Under the pieces are notes generated by a model. The model was not told the DNA's origin and ran no database searches. It saw only the letters and a program-made list of their open reading frames with translations. This document shows, piece by piece, positions 26,573 through 36,338 of a stretch of DNA of 64,000 bases. The stretch lies in assembly GCF_000591055.1 (NCBI RefSeq), contig NC_020388.1:186001-250000 (forward strand). The letters run 5' to 3'. The position numbers were made by a program, and so were the translations under genes. Source of the stretch: Natronomonas moolapensis 8.8.11 (GTDB lineage Archaea > Halobacteriota > Halobacteria > Halobacteriales > Haloarculaceae). Each line of letters starts with the position of its first letter. The first letter of the stretch is position 1.

Positions 26573-26827
26573 ACCCGGAGTATCGGGGCCGGTGTGGTAT
26601 GCCTTCCGGGGACCGGCGACGCCGGGAAACGGCCGCGAGCCTGCGGCTCCGGGGTCGGTGGGTCGACAAAAGGGAAGGAGCGTGTGCAAATCGTTAGATG
26701 ACCGGGTACATTATAAAACCCGTGTATGCGGAGTGAAAGTGTAATCGCCATACGCAAGCGCTATGAAAGTGCTGTCAGACGGTTGTTTGACGCGTGACGG
26801 ACGGTCGGGTCGGGGACCGGGGGGCCG
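26573..26827. other. Intergenic region between ilvA and the ABC permease
   Basis: It contains an AT-rich ATTATAAA at 26711-26718 flanked by GGGT and ACCC, which could act as a TATA element on either strand, and a 23-codon plus-strand frame at 26726-26797 that is not supported. No other feature was seen. Confidence 0.35.
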
Positions 26828-27682
26828 TTATAGGTCTGAGGACTCGAAGCGGGTGTAACCGACCGCCAGCGGAACGACGATCCAAAGCGCCATTACGATG
26901 AAGCCGAACCAGTCTTGGAGGTAGAACGCCAGATCGGGGGCGGACTCCCCGTTATCGGCCAGCCGACGAACGACCCACAGCGTCCCCTGTCGGTAGGCGG
27001 CGGTCGGATCGAGGATGGTGAGCACCTGAAACAACTCGAACACCGCGTCGCCCTCCTCGATCCCCTCGAAAGAAAAACCGTTGACGGCGTAGGCGACCCC
27101 CTGTGCGAGGCTCGACCAGAGGAACTGAAAGACCACGAACAGCCCGAAGGCCCCGTACGCCGCCCGCGAGGTCGACGACGTGAACGCCGAGACGCCCACC
27201 GTGAGCGCGATGAAGACGAACGCGAACAGCATCGAGATGCCGACGAAGACGACGTACTCGAGCGGCGAGAACGCGTCGGCGAGCGAGGCGGTGACGACGA
27301 TCCCGACGGCGAACCCGACGAACAGCGCAACGGCGACGACGCCCGATCGGCCGACGAACTTCCCGAGGACGACGTCGAGGCGGCTGTTCGGCAGTGACAA
27401 CAGGAGCTTCAGGCTCCCGCTGTCGCGCTCGCCGGCCAGCGAGCGGTACGCGACCGCGATCGAGACGATGGGGATGAAGACGGCGGTGGCGCTGACGAGA
27501 CCACGAATCAAAAGCACTGTCGTCACCTCGCCGGTGAACGCGGCCTGCTGTGGCGGATCGATCTCGGTGACGAGATACGCCGCGCCGGCCGAAAACAGCG
27601 TGAAGAGCAGCGTCAACACGATCAACAGCCGCGATCGGATCGCATCCCGGAAGTCCTTCTCGGCGACGGCCCGCCAGCTCAT
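26828..27682 (-). CDS. ABC-2 type transporter permease
   Basis: 284 residues with six predicted transmembrane helices. The first 25 residues, MSWRAVAEKDFRDAIRSRLL, and the later YRSLAGERDSGSLKLLLSLP are typical of the ABC-2 (NosY/NatB) permeases of haloarchaea, which have a coupling helix after the first helix. With the ATPase at 27679 it forms an export complex of unknown substrate. The start overlaps the ATPase stop (ATGA), showing tight coupling. Confidence 0.88.
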   Translation of the reverse strand: MSWRAVAEKDFRDAIRSRLLIVLTLLFTLFSAGAAYLVTEIDPPQQAAFTGEVTTVLLIRGLVSATAVFIPIVSIAVAYRSLAGERDSGSLKLLLSLPNSRLDVVLGKFVGRSGVVAVALFVGFAVGIVVTASLADAFSPLEYVVFVGISMLFAFVFIALTVGVSAFTSSTSRAAYGAFGLFVVFQFLWSSLAQGVAYAVNGFSFEGIEEGDAVFELFQVLTILDPTAAYRQGTLWVVRRLADNGESAPDLAFYLQDWFGFIVMALWIVVPLAVGYTRFESSDL

Positions 27683-28587
27683 TGCTCGCCCTCCGTGTAG
27701 GCGGCGAAGAGGTCCTCGAGGGGCGCCTCCTCGGTCGAGAAGTCGGAGACGTCCGCACCCAGCGCCTCCAGCTCGGAGACGGCGTCCATCTTGACGTCGT
27801 CCTCGCAGGTGATCCGAAGCGTCGTCCCCTCGATCGTCGCCTCGCTCACGCCGTCGAGGCTCTTCAGGCGGTGGGCGGCGTCCTCGGGGACCGAATCCAC
27901 CTCGACGACGAGCGTCGACCCGCCGCCGACGTTCTCGCGGAGCCCCTCGATGGTGTCGACGGCGACGAGTTCGCCCTCGCGGATGATCCCGACGCGGTCG
28001 CAGACGGCCTCGACCTGCCCGAGGATGTGACTCGAAAAGAACACCGTCGTCCCGTCTTCGGCCTCGCTCTCGACAATCTCGCGGAGCTCGCGTGCGCCGT
28101 TGGGATCCAACCCCGAGGAGGGCTCGTCGAGTACGAGCAGTTCGGGATCGCCGACGAGCGCCATCGCGAGGGCGAGCCGCTGGCGCATCCCGGTCGAGAA
28201 GCCGCCGGCCTTCCGGCTCGCGGCGTCGGCCAGCCCGACCCGTTCGAGGAGGGGGTAGGGGTCGTCGTCGGCCCCCTTCGAATCGATGGCGAAGCGGACG
28301 TGCTCGCGCGCCGTCAGGCGGTCGTAGACGTCGAATCCCTCGGGGAGGACGCCGGTGCGTTCTCTGACCGCGACGCTGTCCTCTCGGGCCTCCCGACCTA
28401 ACACCCGGACCGAGCCCGCGTCGGGGCGGATGAAGTCCAAGAGGACGTTGATTGTCGTCGACTTCCCCGCGCCGTTGGGACCGAGAAAGCCGAATATCTC
28501 GCCGTCCTGGACGTCCAGATCGAGACCCCGGAGCGCCCGTACGTCGCCGAAGGACTTCTCGACGCCGTCGAGTTCGATGGCGGCCAT
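27679..28587 (-). CDS. ABC transporter ATP-binding protein
   Basis: 302 residues with Walker A FLGPNGAGKSTT, Q-loop region TGVLPEGF, signature FSTGMRQRLALAMAL, Walker B LLVLDEPSSGLDP and the H-loop SSHIL. The last 80 residues (SVPEDAAHRLKSLDGV and following) are the usual C-terminal extension of CcmA/NatA-like ATPases. ATG 28585-28587 gives MAAIELDGVEKSFGDV; an in-frame ATG 30 bases upstream would add ten residues. It is the first gene of the pair with the permease. Confidence 0.93.
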   Translation of the reverse strand: MAAIELDGVEKSFGDVRALRGLDLDVQDGEIFGFLGPNGAGKSTTINVLLDFIRPDAGSVRVLGREAREDSVAVRERTGVLPEGFDVYDRLTAREHVRFAIDSKGADDDPYPLLERVGLADAASRKAGGFSTGMRQRLALAMALVGDPELLVLDEPSSGLDPNGARELREIVESEAEDGTTVFFSSHILGQVEAVCDRVGIIREGELVAVDTIEGLRENVGGGSTLVVEVDSVPEDAAHRLKSLDGVSEATIEGTTLRITCEDDVKMDAVSELEALGADVSDFSTEEAPLEDLFAAYTEGEQ

Positions 28588-28706
28588 ATCGTCTGCGGAT
28601 TCCCGCCGACGCACCATAGGCCTTGAGGATCGCACGCGCCGGCGAAACGGGCACAAAAACGGAGAAAGCACTAAAAAGGCGTCCTGCCGCAGCGGGCCGG
28701 TTCGCG

Positions 28707-29450
28707 TCAGTCGCTCTGGATGCGCGGGGCGAGCATGAACGTGACGTGACCGTCGCCCTCCGCGAAGCCGAAGTGCATCTTGATGGGGAACTCCTCGCCG
28801 AGTTCCATCGTCACCTCGGCGTCCTTCGGGATCGCCTTGTTCATGTCCTTGAGGTAGTCCAGCGAGAACAGCGAACGCGCGTCGCCGGGAGTGAGATCGA
28901 TGAGATCCTCGCGGCCCAACTCCAGGTGGACGTCGTCGGTGTCGCCCTCGGCGTCGACGTAGAACTGCTCGGCGTCGGGATCGACTCCCAACGCGATGTG
29001 ATCGGAGACCATGTCGGCGGCCGTGACCGAGCGGTTGATGTCCGCGCCTTCGATGACGACCTCCGAGGAGAGGTCCAGGTCGGGGAGGTCGGGTTCCTGC
29101 CGGATCGAGTCGGGGTCGATCAAGGCGAGCGTGTACTCCAACCCGTCCAGGGAGATGTGGAGCTTGCGGGTCTCCTCGTCGAGTTCGAGGTGAACGAGTT
29201 GGCCCGAGTCGGCCATCGCAACGATGTCCTCGAGGCGGTCGAGGTTGACGCCGATGACGCCGCCGTCGGTCTCGTAGGACTCGAAGGCGTTCGCCGACAG
29301 CTCCAGGTCGACCATCCCGACGTTCGCCGGATCGACCGCACGGATCGTGAGGCCCTCCTCCTCGAGGCGGATCTTGCACTCATCGACCAACACGCCGACG
29401 GAGTCGAGCGCCGCCCCGAGCGTGTCCGCGCTCACGATAGCCTTGAACAT
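28707..29450 (-). CDS. pcn: DNA polymerase sliding clamp PCNA
   Basis: 247 residues, the usual length. It starts [20 protein letters not shown], has the interdomain connecting region near [18 protein letters not shown], and ends [13 protein letters not shown]. It forms the homotrimeric ring that tethers DNA polymerases, FEN1 and ligase. Surface charge is strongly negative, as in Haloferax PCNA. The start 29448-29450 is chosen over a 14-residue upstream extension; the T-rich TTTTTTTAAGG on the minus strand near 29473-29483 fits a promoter of its own. Confidence 0.96.
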   Translation of the reverse strand: MFKAIVSADTLGAALDSVGVLVDECKIRLEEEGLTIRAVDPANVGMVDLELSANAFESYETDGGVIGVNLDRLEDIVAMADSGQLVHLELDEETRKLHISLDGLEYTLALIDPDSIRQEPDLPDLDLSSEVVIEGADINRSVTAADMVSDHIALGVDPDAEQFYVDAEGDTDDVHLELGREDLIDLTPGDARSLFSLDYLKDMNKAIPKDAEVTMELGEEFPIKMHFGFAEGDGHVTFMLAPRIQSD

Positions 29451-29553
29451 ATACGTCTCTCTTCTGCCCGATACCTTAAAAAAACGTCCCATTGAGCCGG
29501 CCGCACGAACGGCGCCGATCCGGCCGTTCGAGGGGCCGACCGTCGGATACCGG

Positions 29554-31152
29554 CTACTCGAGTAACAACAGTTCGGGCGATTCGAGGTACTCGATGACGG
29601 TGTTGGTGAATCGGGCGGCGTCGGCCCCGTCGACGACGCGGTGGTCGATCGACAGCGAGAGCGTCAACACCTTTCGGGGAACCACCTCCCCCGCCACGAC
29701 GCGGGGCTTCTCTTTGATTTCGCCCAACCCGAGGATCGCCGTCTCGGGGTAATTGACGATCGGCGTGGCGTACTCGCCGCCGACCGCGCCGAAGTTCGTG
29801 ATCGAGAAGGTGCCGTCACGCATCTCCTCGGGGTCGATCGAGCGATCCCGCGCCCGCTCGACGAGGTCGTTCACCCCGTCGGCGATTCCGAGGAGACTCT
29901 TTTCGCCGGCGCGTTTCAGTACCGGCACCATGAGTCCCGCGTCGGTCGCAGTCGCGATCCCGACGTTGTACTCGCCGCGGAGGACGATCTCCTCGTTGTC
30001 CTCGTCGAGGTGGGAGTTGAGAATCGGGTACTGTTCGAGCCCCGCGACGACGGCCTTGACGACGAACGGGAGATACGATAGCGAACTACCGCGCTCCTCG
30101 GCGCGCCCCTTGAGCCGGGCCCGGGTTTCGACCAGATCGGTCACGTCGGCCTCGTCGTGATGCGTGGCGTGGGGGGCCGTGTACTTCGAGCGCTCCATCT
30201 GCTCGCCGATCGTCCGGCGGACGCCTCGGTAGGGGATGCGTTCGTCCGCGCTGGAGGCGGGGTGGTCGGCCGTTGCGGTCGAGACGCCGGCGTCGGGCGA
30301 TGCCACCCCGCCCGCGCTGTCGGCCGAAAGCGCCTCCGCGTCGGCCGCCCCGGCCCGCCTTTGCGCCTCGGCGTAGGCGTCGACGTCCGCGGGCGCGACG
30401 AACGCCTTGCCCTCTCTCGTCCGGTCGGTCGGGATCGAATCGAGGTCGACGCCCGCCTCCTCGGCCCGCCTTCTGGTCGCGGGGGCCGCGAGCGTCCGGT
30501 CGCGGTCGGCGCTCCCCGGCGCCCCTGTCGTCGACGGCGAGTCGCCCTTCTCGCCCCGGCGCCCGAACGATCCCTCGTCGTCGATCCGGCGGGTCGCGGC
30601 TTTCGGCTCTTCGTCGGTTTCGGTCGCCGGATCGACACCCTCAGGCTCCCGACCGGGATCGGGACTCCCGGAGGTGTCTGATCCCTCGGCCGCCGCGCGC
30701 ACGTCGGCGTCGGCGATCCGGCCGCCGGGACCGCTCCCGTCGACAGCGCCGATATCGACGCCGAGTTCGCGGGCCAATCGCCGGGTGGTCGGCGAGGCGA
30801 AGGTTCGGCCGTCAGCCGGTTCCGGATCAGAGCCAGTGGTGCCGGCCGTAGGGTCGGCTGCGGAACCGGCTCCCGTCGTCCCCGCGGCGTCGGCGTCCGC
30901 GTCGGCCGCCTCGCCGTCGACGGCGAACGTGACGATCACCGTCCCGACGGGGACCACCTCGCCGGGCTCGGCGAGGAGCTCCTCGACCGTCCCGTCGACC
31001 GGCGAAGGGACTTCGACGACCGCCTTGTCGGTCTCGACCTCCGCGAGTGGTTGGTCCTCTGAGACAGTCTCGCCGGGGTCGACGAGCCAGGAGACGATCT
31101 CGGCTTCGGCCAGTCCCTCGCCGATGTCGGGGAGTGCGAACTCGCGGACCAT
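29554..31152 (-). CDS. pdhC: 2-oxoacid dehydrogenase E2 component (dihydrolipoamide acyltransferase)
   Basis: 532 residues. Lipoyl domain 1-80 with the lipoylated Lys43 in ETDKAVVEV; acidic linker; a peripheral-subunit-binding-like segment [20 protein letters not shown] (about 115-150); a second one, [20 protein letters not shown] (about 220-255); long Ala/Ser-rich linker; catalytic domain from about 305 with [15 protein letters not shown] near the end. Two such binding segments are unusual for an E2. It follows E1beta by one base. Which 2-oxo acid is used is not evident; haloarchaea usually oxidise pyruvate with a ferredoxin oxidoreductase. Confidence 0.93.
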   Translation of the reverse strand: MVREFALPDIGEGLAEAEIVSWLVDPGETVSEDQPLAEVETDKAVVEVPSPVDGTVEELLAEPGEVVPVGTVIVTFAVDGEAADADADAAGTTGAGSAADPTAGTTGSDPEPADGRTFASPTTRRLARELGVDIGAVDGSGPGGRIADADVRAAAEGSDTSGSPDPGREPEGVDPATETDEEPKAATRRIDDEGSFGRRGEKGDSPSTTGAPGSADRDRTLAAPATRRRAEEAGVDLDSIPTDRTREGKAFVAPADVDAYAEAQRRAGAADAEALSADSAGGVASPDAGVSTATADHPASSADERIPYRGVRRTIGEQMERSKYTAPHATHHDEADVTDLVETRARLKGRAEERGSSLSYLPFVVKAVVAGLEQYPILNSHLDEDNEEIVLRGEYNVGIATATDAGLMVPVLKRAGEKSLLGIADGVNDLVERARDRSIDPEEMRDGTFSITNFGAVGGEYATPIVNYPETAILGLGEIKEKPRVVAGEVVPRKVLTLSLSIDHRVVDGADAARFTNTVIEYLESPELLLLE

Positions 31153-31153
31153 C

Positions 31154-32143
31154 CTACACCCCGCAGGTCTCCCGGATCGCGTCCTCGATTCGCGTGTCCT
31201 CGGGCAGGTAGTAGTCCTCCAGGGCGTACAGCGGGTAGGGGACGTCGAAGCCAGTCACGCGGTTGATCGGGGCCTCCTGGTAGTACAGCGCCTCCTCTTG
31301 GATTGTCGCCGTGATCTCGCCCGCGAGGCCGCCGGTCTTTGGAGCCTCGTGGACGACGACGGCCCGGCCGGTCTTTTTGAACGACTCGACGATCGCGTCG
31401 GTGTCCATCGGCGAGAGCGTCCGCAGATCGACGACCTCACACTCGATGCCGTCTTCGGCGACCGATTCGGCGGCCTCGAGCGTCGGCCGGGTCATCGCAC
31501 CCCAGGTGAACACCGAGAGGTCCTCGCCCTCGCGCCGGACCGCCGCCTCGCCCAACTCGACCGTGTAGGGTCCCTCGGGGACGTCCTCGCGGAACGCCCG
31601 ATAGATGAGCTTCGGTTCGAGGAATACGACGGGGTCGGGATCGCGGATCGCGGCCGCGAGCAGCCCCTTCGTGTCGTAAGGGGTCGAGGGGACGACGACC
31701 TTCAGCCCCGGTTCGTGGGTGTAAAAGGCCTCCTTCGATTCGGAGTGGTGTTCGGGCGCGCGGATGCCGCCGCCGTAGGGCGCGCGGACGACCATCGGAC
31801 AGGTCAACCGCCCGCGCGACCGGGTCCGGAGGCGGGTGGCGTGGGAGACGATCTGATCGAACGCGGGGTACATAAACCCCGAGAACTGCAACTCCGGAAC
31901 CGGCCGAAAGCCGTACGCCGCCATCCCGATCGCCGTGCCAACGATGCCCGACTCCGCCAGCGGCGTGTCGATGACGCGGTCCTCGCCGAACGCCTCGAGG
32001 AGCCCCTCCGTCGCCCGGAAAACGCCGCCGTTCTCGCCGACGTCCTCCCCGAGGACGAGCACGTCGCCGTCGCGTTCCATTTCACTTTTCAGTCCGTCGC
32101 GGACGGCCTGTACCAGCGTCAGACTCTGTGATTGGGTGCTCAT
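31154..32143 (-). CDS. pdhB: 2-oxoacid dehydrogenase E1 component, beta subunit
   Basis: 329 residues. Conserved TPP-enzyme segments are VLVLGEDVGENGGVFRATEG, DTPLAESGIVGTAIGMA, RAPYGGGIRAPEHHSES and EVVDLRTLSPMD. It pairs with E1alpha to decarboxylate a 2-oxo acid with thiamine diphosphate and pass the acyl group to E2 lipoyl. The start overlaps the E1alpha stop (ATGA at 32140-32143), so subunits are made in step. Confidence 0.94.
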   Translation of the reverse strand: MSTQSQSLTLVQAVRDGLKSEMERDGDVLVLGEDVGENGGVFRATEGLLEAFGEDRVIDTPLAESGIVGTAIGMAAYGFRPVPELQFSGFMYPAFDQIVSHATRLRTRSRGRLTCPMVVRAPYGGGIRAPEHHSESKEAFYTHEPGLKVVVPSTPYDTKGLLAAAIRDPDPVVFLEPKLIYRAFREDVPEGPYTVELGEAAVRREGEDLSVFTWGAMTRPTLEAAESVAEDGIECEVVDLRTLSPMDTDAIVESFKKTGRAVVVHEAPKTGGLAGEITATIQEEALYYQEAPINRVTGFDVPYPLYALEDYYLPEDTRIEDAIRETCGV

Positions 32144-33261
32144 TCGAGTAGCTCCTCGTCGCCGTAGCGTTCGCGCAGCCGTTCGAGGGCCGCGGCCTGT
32201 TCGTCGAGCTGTGCCGTCCGTTCGGCGTGGACGTGATCGAACATATCGGGCGGGGCGGGGCGTTCGGTGCGCTCGGCGGCCTCAATCGCCGCCGCGACTC
32301 CCGCCTCGATCTCGGCCTCGATCGTATCGACCGACTCGTCGTCGAGTAACCCCCGCTCGCGGAGGTACGTCTCTAGCCGCGGGATCGGGTCCTTCTGTTT
32401 CCAGCGTTCGACTTCCTCGTCGTCCCGATAGACCGAAGGGTCGTCAGCGGTCGTATGGGCACCGAAACGGTACTGGATCGCCTCAATGAGCGTGGGCCAG
32501 GTCGCCCGGCCGGGGGCCTCGTCGGCCGCCGGAGAGGGATCCTTCGCCTTCGCGAGCGCCTCGGTCGTGACCCGATACACTGCCAGCGGATCCATGCCAT
32601 CGACGAGGACGCCCTCGAAGCCGTAGGCGTGGGCCTTCTGGGCCAGGCTCGTCGAGGCCGACTGGCGCTCGCGGAGCACCGAGATCGCCCACTGGTTGTT
32701 GTTACAGAAGAAGACCGCGGGCACGTCGAAGACGCCCGCGAAGTTGAGCCCCTCGTGGAAATCGCCCTCGCTCGTTGCGCCGTCGCCGAAACAACACAGC
32801 ACGGCGGCGTCGTCGCCACGACGGTCGGCGGCCCAGGCCGCCCCCGTGGCGTGTAACACCTGCGTTGCGATCGGGACGGCGACCGAGAAGACGTTCACGT
32901 CGTCGAGGGCGTTGCCGCGCTCGTCGCCCATCCAGTATCGCAGCGTTCGCTCGAGGCCGACGCCGCGGACGTGGGCCGCCGCGTGCTCGCGGTAACTCGG
33001 AAACAGCCAATCGCCGTCGGACAGCGCCATTGCGCTGCCGACCTGTGCGGCCTCTTGGCCGGACAGCGGCGGATACGTTCCTATCCGGCCCTGCCGCTGG
33101 AGGCTGACCGCCCGCGCGTCGAAGTGGCGGGCCAACCGCATCTCGCGGTACATCGCCACGAGGGACCCGTCGCCGATGTCGGGCACCGTAGCCCCCTCGC
33201 GAACCCGCCCGGCCTCGTCGAGCACCTGGACTCGATCGCGGGGGTCCCGGCGCGCGCTCAT
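32140..33261 (-). CDS. pdhA: 2-oxoacid dehydrogenase E1 component, alpha subunit
   Basis: 373 residues. The TPP motif GDGATSEGDFHEGLNFAG ends in CNNN as expected; IGTYPPLSGQEAAQVGSAMA and the phosphorylation-loop-like RFGAHTTADDPSVYR are also typical. First gene of the operon E1alpha-E1beta-E2. ATG 33259-33261 gives MSARRDPRDRVQVLDEAGRV, and longer frames upstream are not protein-like. No E3 (dihydrolipoamide dehydrogenase) gene is nearby. Confidence 0.94.
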   Translation of the reverse strand: MSARRDPRDRVQVLDEAGRVREGATVPDIGDGSLVAMYREMRLARHFDARAVSLQRQGRIGTYPPLSGQEAAQVGSAMALSDGDWLFPSYREHAAAHVRGVGLERTLRYWMGDERGNALDDVNVFSVAVPIATQVLHATGAAWAADRRGDDAAVLCCFGDGATSEGDFHEGLNFAGVFDVPAVFFCNNNQWAISVLRERQSASTSLAQKAHAYGFEGVLVDGMDPLAVYRVTTEALAKAKDPSPAADEAPGRATWPTLIEAIQYRFGAHTTADDPSVYRDDEEVERWKQKDPIPRLETYLRERGLLDDESVDTIEAEIEAGVAAAIEAAERTERPAPPDMFDHVHAERTAQLDEQAAALERLRERYGDEELLE

Positions 33262-33347
33262 GGGTTCCGCCCTCGCATAGGCTAACCGACCGCGGCCGTC
33301 GTCATAGTGTTTGCGTCGGTCCCCCAAGCGACGCCGACCGGTCGTGG

Positions 33348-33950
33348 TCAGTCCTTGGCGGCCGCAACCCGGCGATCGATGACTGCCTTCGCCTCGGTGG
33401 CGGCCTGCTTCCAGCCGTAGCCCTGCTCGTAGACGTGCCGCTTCGAATCGACGAGCTCCTCGGGCGAGGACTCCTCGAATCCGCCGCGGGCCCACGTTCC
33501 GGACTCCTCGAGCCACTCGACGGTGTTCTCGCGGGCCTCAGCCCACGAGAGGCCGACCATCTCGTAGAACGCCACTATCGCGAACACGGAGTGATCGTGT
33601 GCACCCGAGACGCTGCCCTTCTCGTAGATCGTCTTGAGCGGCTCGAACGTCGGCCGCGAGACGCGGTCGGTGTACTCCTCGGGCGGCAACAGCCGGAGCG
33701 ACCCCTCTTCCTCGACCACGCGCTGGTCGCTTCGCAGACGGCCGAGGACGGCGGCGTGGAGACCACTCCAGCGTTCGGGGACGGCCTCGCGGAGCGCGTC
33801 CTCGTCGCGGTACGTCCGCGCCGAGAGCGGACCGAGGAGGTCCGTGTACGCTTTTTCGATGTGGCGACGGTCGGTCCCCTCGAACTCGCAGCCGGGGTCG
33901 TGGAGGTTGCTCGTCGTCCGGCAGTCGGGACAGCGGTACCTGAGACGCAC
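33348..33950 (-). CDS. Conserved haloarchaeal zinc-ribbon protein of unknown function
   Basis: 200 residues from GTG 33948-33950. The N-terminus MRLRYRCPDCRTTSNLHDPG (GTG read as Met) has CxxC and a third Cys (GCEFEG), a partial zinc ribbon. The rest is helical and charged, with DHSVFAIVAFYEMVGLSWAE and a Trp-rich ENTVEWLEESGTWARGG. It is reminiscent of DNA- or RNA-associated proteins, but no family was recognised. It is divergent from priL. Confidence 0.7.
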   Translation of the reverse strand: MRLRYRCPDCRTTSNLHDPGCEFEGTDRRHIEKAYTDLLGPLSARTYRDEDALREAVPERWSGLHAAVLGRLRSDQRVVEEEGSLRLLPPEEYTDRVSRPTFEPLKTIYEKGSVSGAHDHSVFAIVAFYEMVGLSWAEARENTVEWLEESGTWARGGFEESSPEELVDSKRHVYEQGYGWKQAATEAKAVIDRRVAAAKD

Positions 33951-34027
33951 GGATGTTCGTGGGGTGGGTTCGGAGCGACAAATGCGTATCGCTCGCCGCG
34001 GTGGCCGACGACCCGGGCGACGCACAC

Positions 34028-34055
34028 GTCGTGGTCGTGGTCGTGGTCGTGGTCG
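34028..34055. repeat. Hexanucleotide repeat (GTCGTG)4.7
   Basis: Twenty-eight bases of perfect GTCGTG repeats lie between the divergent zinc-ribbon gene and priL, 30 bp upstream of the priL TATA region. Length variation by slippage is possible. Confidence 0.8.
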
Positions 34056-34112
34056 GCGGCGCTCGATCGGACAGGTCGGTGCGTTTATTCGCGCCGCGCC
34101 GATACCGGGGGT

Positions 34113-35195
34113 ATGGAGCGGCTCCACGCCCGATATCCGTTTTTGGACGCCTCGCGGGCGGCCGTCGAGGCCGCGGGGATCGACCTCGCGACCCTGGTCT
34201 CCGAGGGGGGACCGGCCGTCGAGCGGGGCCACGAGCGCGTCCGACGGGCGCTCCTCGAAGGGACGACCGCCGCCGAGGAGCCGCGTACGTGGAGCACCCG
34301 CGCCGAACTGCTGTCGTACCCGATCGCCCGCGTACTCGTATCGCTACTCGACGTCCCGGGGGCGACCGAAAAGTACGCCGCCGCGGAGGCGGCGACGGCC
34401 CGCGAACGCTTCGTCGACGACTTCGAGGCGGACTTAGAGCTAAAGAGTGCTGCGGGGGGACGGCTGACGCTCGATCGGCTGCTCGCCGACTTCGAGTTGG
34501 CCGGCGGCGTCGAGCCGACCGGCGACGGCCGCTTCGACCTCGACGTGACAGCCTATCTCGGACTCGCGGCCGAACTCGACGACGAGCGGTGGCACCTCGC
34601 CCGACGGCCGCTCTCGGGCGGGACGGTCCCCGTCAGGCGGCCGGAGCTGTACACGCTGCTTCGGGAGGCGGTCGGACGGCGGGTCCGTGAGGGGCTTCCC
34701 CTGTCGGTGCCGGAGGCGATCGAGGCGCCGCTGTCGTCGGAGCTGGCGTCGATCCGGCGCGCGATCGCCGACCTCGATCCGCCCACGTCTTTCGATACCG
34801 TCACGCCGGGGTTGTTCCCGCCGTGTATGCGGGCGCTGCTGTCGCAGGCCCGCGACGGCGTGGGGCTTTCGGGGCTGTCCGACAACTCTCGGTTCTCGCT
34901 CGTCTCGTTTCTGTTGGCGGCGGGGCTCGACGCCGAGGGCGTGATCGACCTGTGTGACGTCCCGGAGGCGTCGGCCGAGACGATACGGGCACAGGTCGAG
35001 CGCCTCCGGGACGACGACGGCGCGGTCGCCGTCCCGCCGTCGTGTACCGTGATGGACGAGTACGGCGACTGCGTCGACCGAGACGAGACCTGCGAGACGA
35101 TCCGACACCCGCTGTCGTACTACGAGGCGAGATTGCAGCGGACCCCGGACGATCGGGTGACGGACTGGCGGCGAGACGAGTCGGGGGCGTCGTGA
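34113..35195 (+). CDS. priL: DNA primase large subunit
   Basis: 360 residues from ATG 34113, starting MERLHARYPFLDASRAAVEA. The C-terminal [4Fe-4S] domain is visible: FPPCMRALLSQ, then after a helical part PPSCTVMDEYGDC and DETCETIRHPLSYYEARL. With PriS it makes RNA primers for replication. A TATA-like TTTATTC (34083-34090) lies about 27 bp before the ATG. In-frame sequence upstream is antisense to the zinc-ribbon gene and is not coding. Confidence 0.93.
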   Translation: MERLHARYPFLDASRAAVEAAGIDLATLVSEGGPAVERGHERVRRALLEGTTAAEEPRTWSTRAELLSYPIARVLVSLLDVPGATEKYAAAEAATARERFVDDFEADLELKSAAGGRLTLDRLLADFELAGGVEPTGDGRFDLDVTAYLGLAAELDDERWHLARRPLSGGTVPVRRPELYTLLREAVGRRVREGLPLSVPEAIEAPLSSELASIRRAIADLDPPTSFDTVTPGLFPPCMRALLSQARDGVGLSGLSDNSRFSLVSFLLAAGLDAEGVIDLCDVPEASAETIRAQVERLRDDDGAVAVPPSCTVMDEYGDCVDRDETCETIRHPLSYYEARLQRTPDDRVTDWRRDESGAS

Positions 35196-35241
35196 GCGTC
35201 GATGTTTAAATACGGCCGCGGGACAATTTAAAAATAGCCGG

Positions 35242-35439
35242 TCAGTAGCGCCGCGAGAGACCGAAGCCGATCGCGGACATGAGGATAATAAAGAAGGCGA
35301 TGGCGGCGACCAGCGCGAGACCGCCGTCGGCCGTCAGCGAGCCGTCGGTGTACGCGGAGCCGATCCACAGGACGATCGCGGCGAGCGTTCCTGCGCCGAC
35401 GAACGCGACGGCGGTTTCGACGACGGCATCCCGATCCAT
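35242..35439 (-). CDS. Small two-helix membrane protein of unknown function
   Basis: 65 residues from ATG 35437-35439 (MDRDAVVETAVAFVGAGTLA). Two transmembrane helices (about 12-30 and 40-60) flank a short GSAYTDGS turn; the end is GFGLSRRY. No family was recognised. It lies next to the 62-bp tandem repeats, which are upstream of its start. Confidence 0.65.
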   Translation of the reverse strand: MDRDAVVETAVAFVGAGTLAAIVLWIGSAYTDGSLTADGGLALVAAIAFFIILMSAIGFGLSRRY

Positions 35440-35490
35440 ATCCACGGATGCGATGGTGTGGGAGAAAAACGCTTCGAAGGCGTGCTCCGA

Positions 35491-35632
35491 GCGCCAGCGA
35501 GGAGCACGCATTGGCGAGCGGCGACGACGGAGCCGCGAGCGGTGAGGCGAGAGCGCCAGCGAGGAGCACGCATTGGCGAGCGGCGACGACGGAGCCGCGA
35601 GCGGCGAGGCGAGAGCGCCAGCGAGGAGCACG
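35491..35632. repeat. 62-bp tandem repeat, 2.3 copies
   Basis: Two near-identical 62-bp units (35491-35552, 35553-35614) and 18 bases of a third. Each starts GCGCCAGCGAGGAGCACGCA and contains GGCGACGACGGAGCCGCGAG. They fill the space between the small membrane protein and carS and could be transcribed with either. One base differs between the copies (GGTGAGG / GGCGAGG). Confidence 0.9.
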
Positions 35633-35709
35633 CGATCGAATCCGCGTACGTTCACGACTCGACAGAGCCGCCCCCTGTGGAGCCACCGTCGACCGAACCG
35701 CTGGGACAG

Positions 35710-36249
35710 TCACCACGGCTCGTCCTTCAGCCCGACCGCGTAGGCGAGCGCGTTCGTTCCGACGTGCAACAGCGGCGTCAACACGACGACGGCGACGACG
35801 ACGGGAAGCGTGAACGTATCGAGGAACCACCCCGTCGCGACGACGGCGGTCAAGAGCAACGAGACGACGACGAAGTCGAGTTGATCGACGCCGGGGAGGA
35901 CGGCTCCGCGCCGGCGGCCGGTGCGACGCTTGATAAAGGACGCGAGGATGTCGCCGAGCATCGCGCCGAACGAGAGGGAGACGGCGGCCGCGATCGGGAA
36001 CGGTTCGGCGGCGACGACGCCGCTTACGAACGGGTGAACGCGGTTGAGGAGAAGGGCGAGGGCGACGCCGGCGGCGGTGCCGACGGCCGTCCCGCGCCAG
36101 GTCTTACCGTCGCCGAGGGCCCGGTTGTCATCGTCGAGGGTCCGGCCGCCGTCGATGGGGCGGCCGCCGCCGGCGAGCACCGCGACGTTGTTCGGGATAT
36201 AGGCGGGCAGCATAGCCCATATCGCCACCGCGACGGTCTCGACTACCAT
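35710..36249 (-). CDS. carS: CDP-archaeol synthase
   Basis: 179 residues, five predicted transmembrane helices. It is a CarS/DUF46 protein, with [20 protein letters not shown], the nucleotide-site segment [37 protein letters not shown] and the C-terminal GLKDEPW. It transfers CMP from CTP to unsaturated archaetidic acid (digeranylgeranylglyceryl phosphate), the branch point to archaeal polar lipids. It precedes a DUF502 gene on the same strand. Confidence 0.92.
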   Translation of the reverse strand: MVVETVAVAIWAMLPAYIPNNVAVLAGGGRPIDGGRTLDDDNRALGDGKTWRGTAVGTAAGVALALLLNRVHPFVSGVVAAEPFPIAAAVSLSFGAMLGDILASFIKRRTGRRRGAVLPGVDQLDFVVVSLLLTAVVATGWFLDTFTLPVVVAVVVLTPLLHVGTNALAYAVGLKDEPW

Positions 36250-36338
36250 ACCGCGAGTCCGGACGGGCGTGGTATAAAAAACGTGGTTCGGGAGGTCGGC
36301 GCCGAGACGTCAGACAGGACAATGAGGGCGCGATCGCG

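Noticed and set aside
26573-26689. 39-residue N-terminal extension of IlvA from TTG
   Set aside because: Gly/Pro/Arg-rich with no family counterpart; the TATA-like run at 26711-26718 fits its position, but TTG is rare and the family starts at MIRLEDV.
26726-26797. 23-codon frame MRSESVIAIRKRYESAVRRL downstream of a TATA-like run
   Set aside because: Too close to the TATA element to be leaderless, no ribosome-binding site, no neighbour it could couple to.
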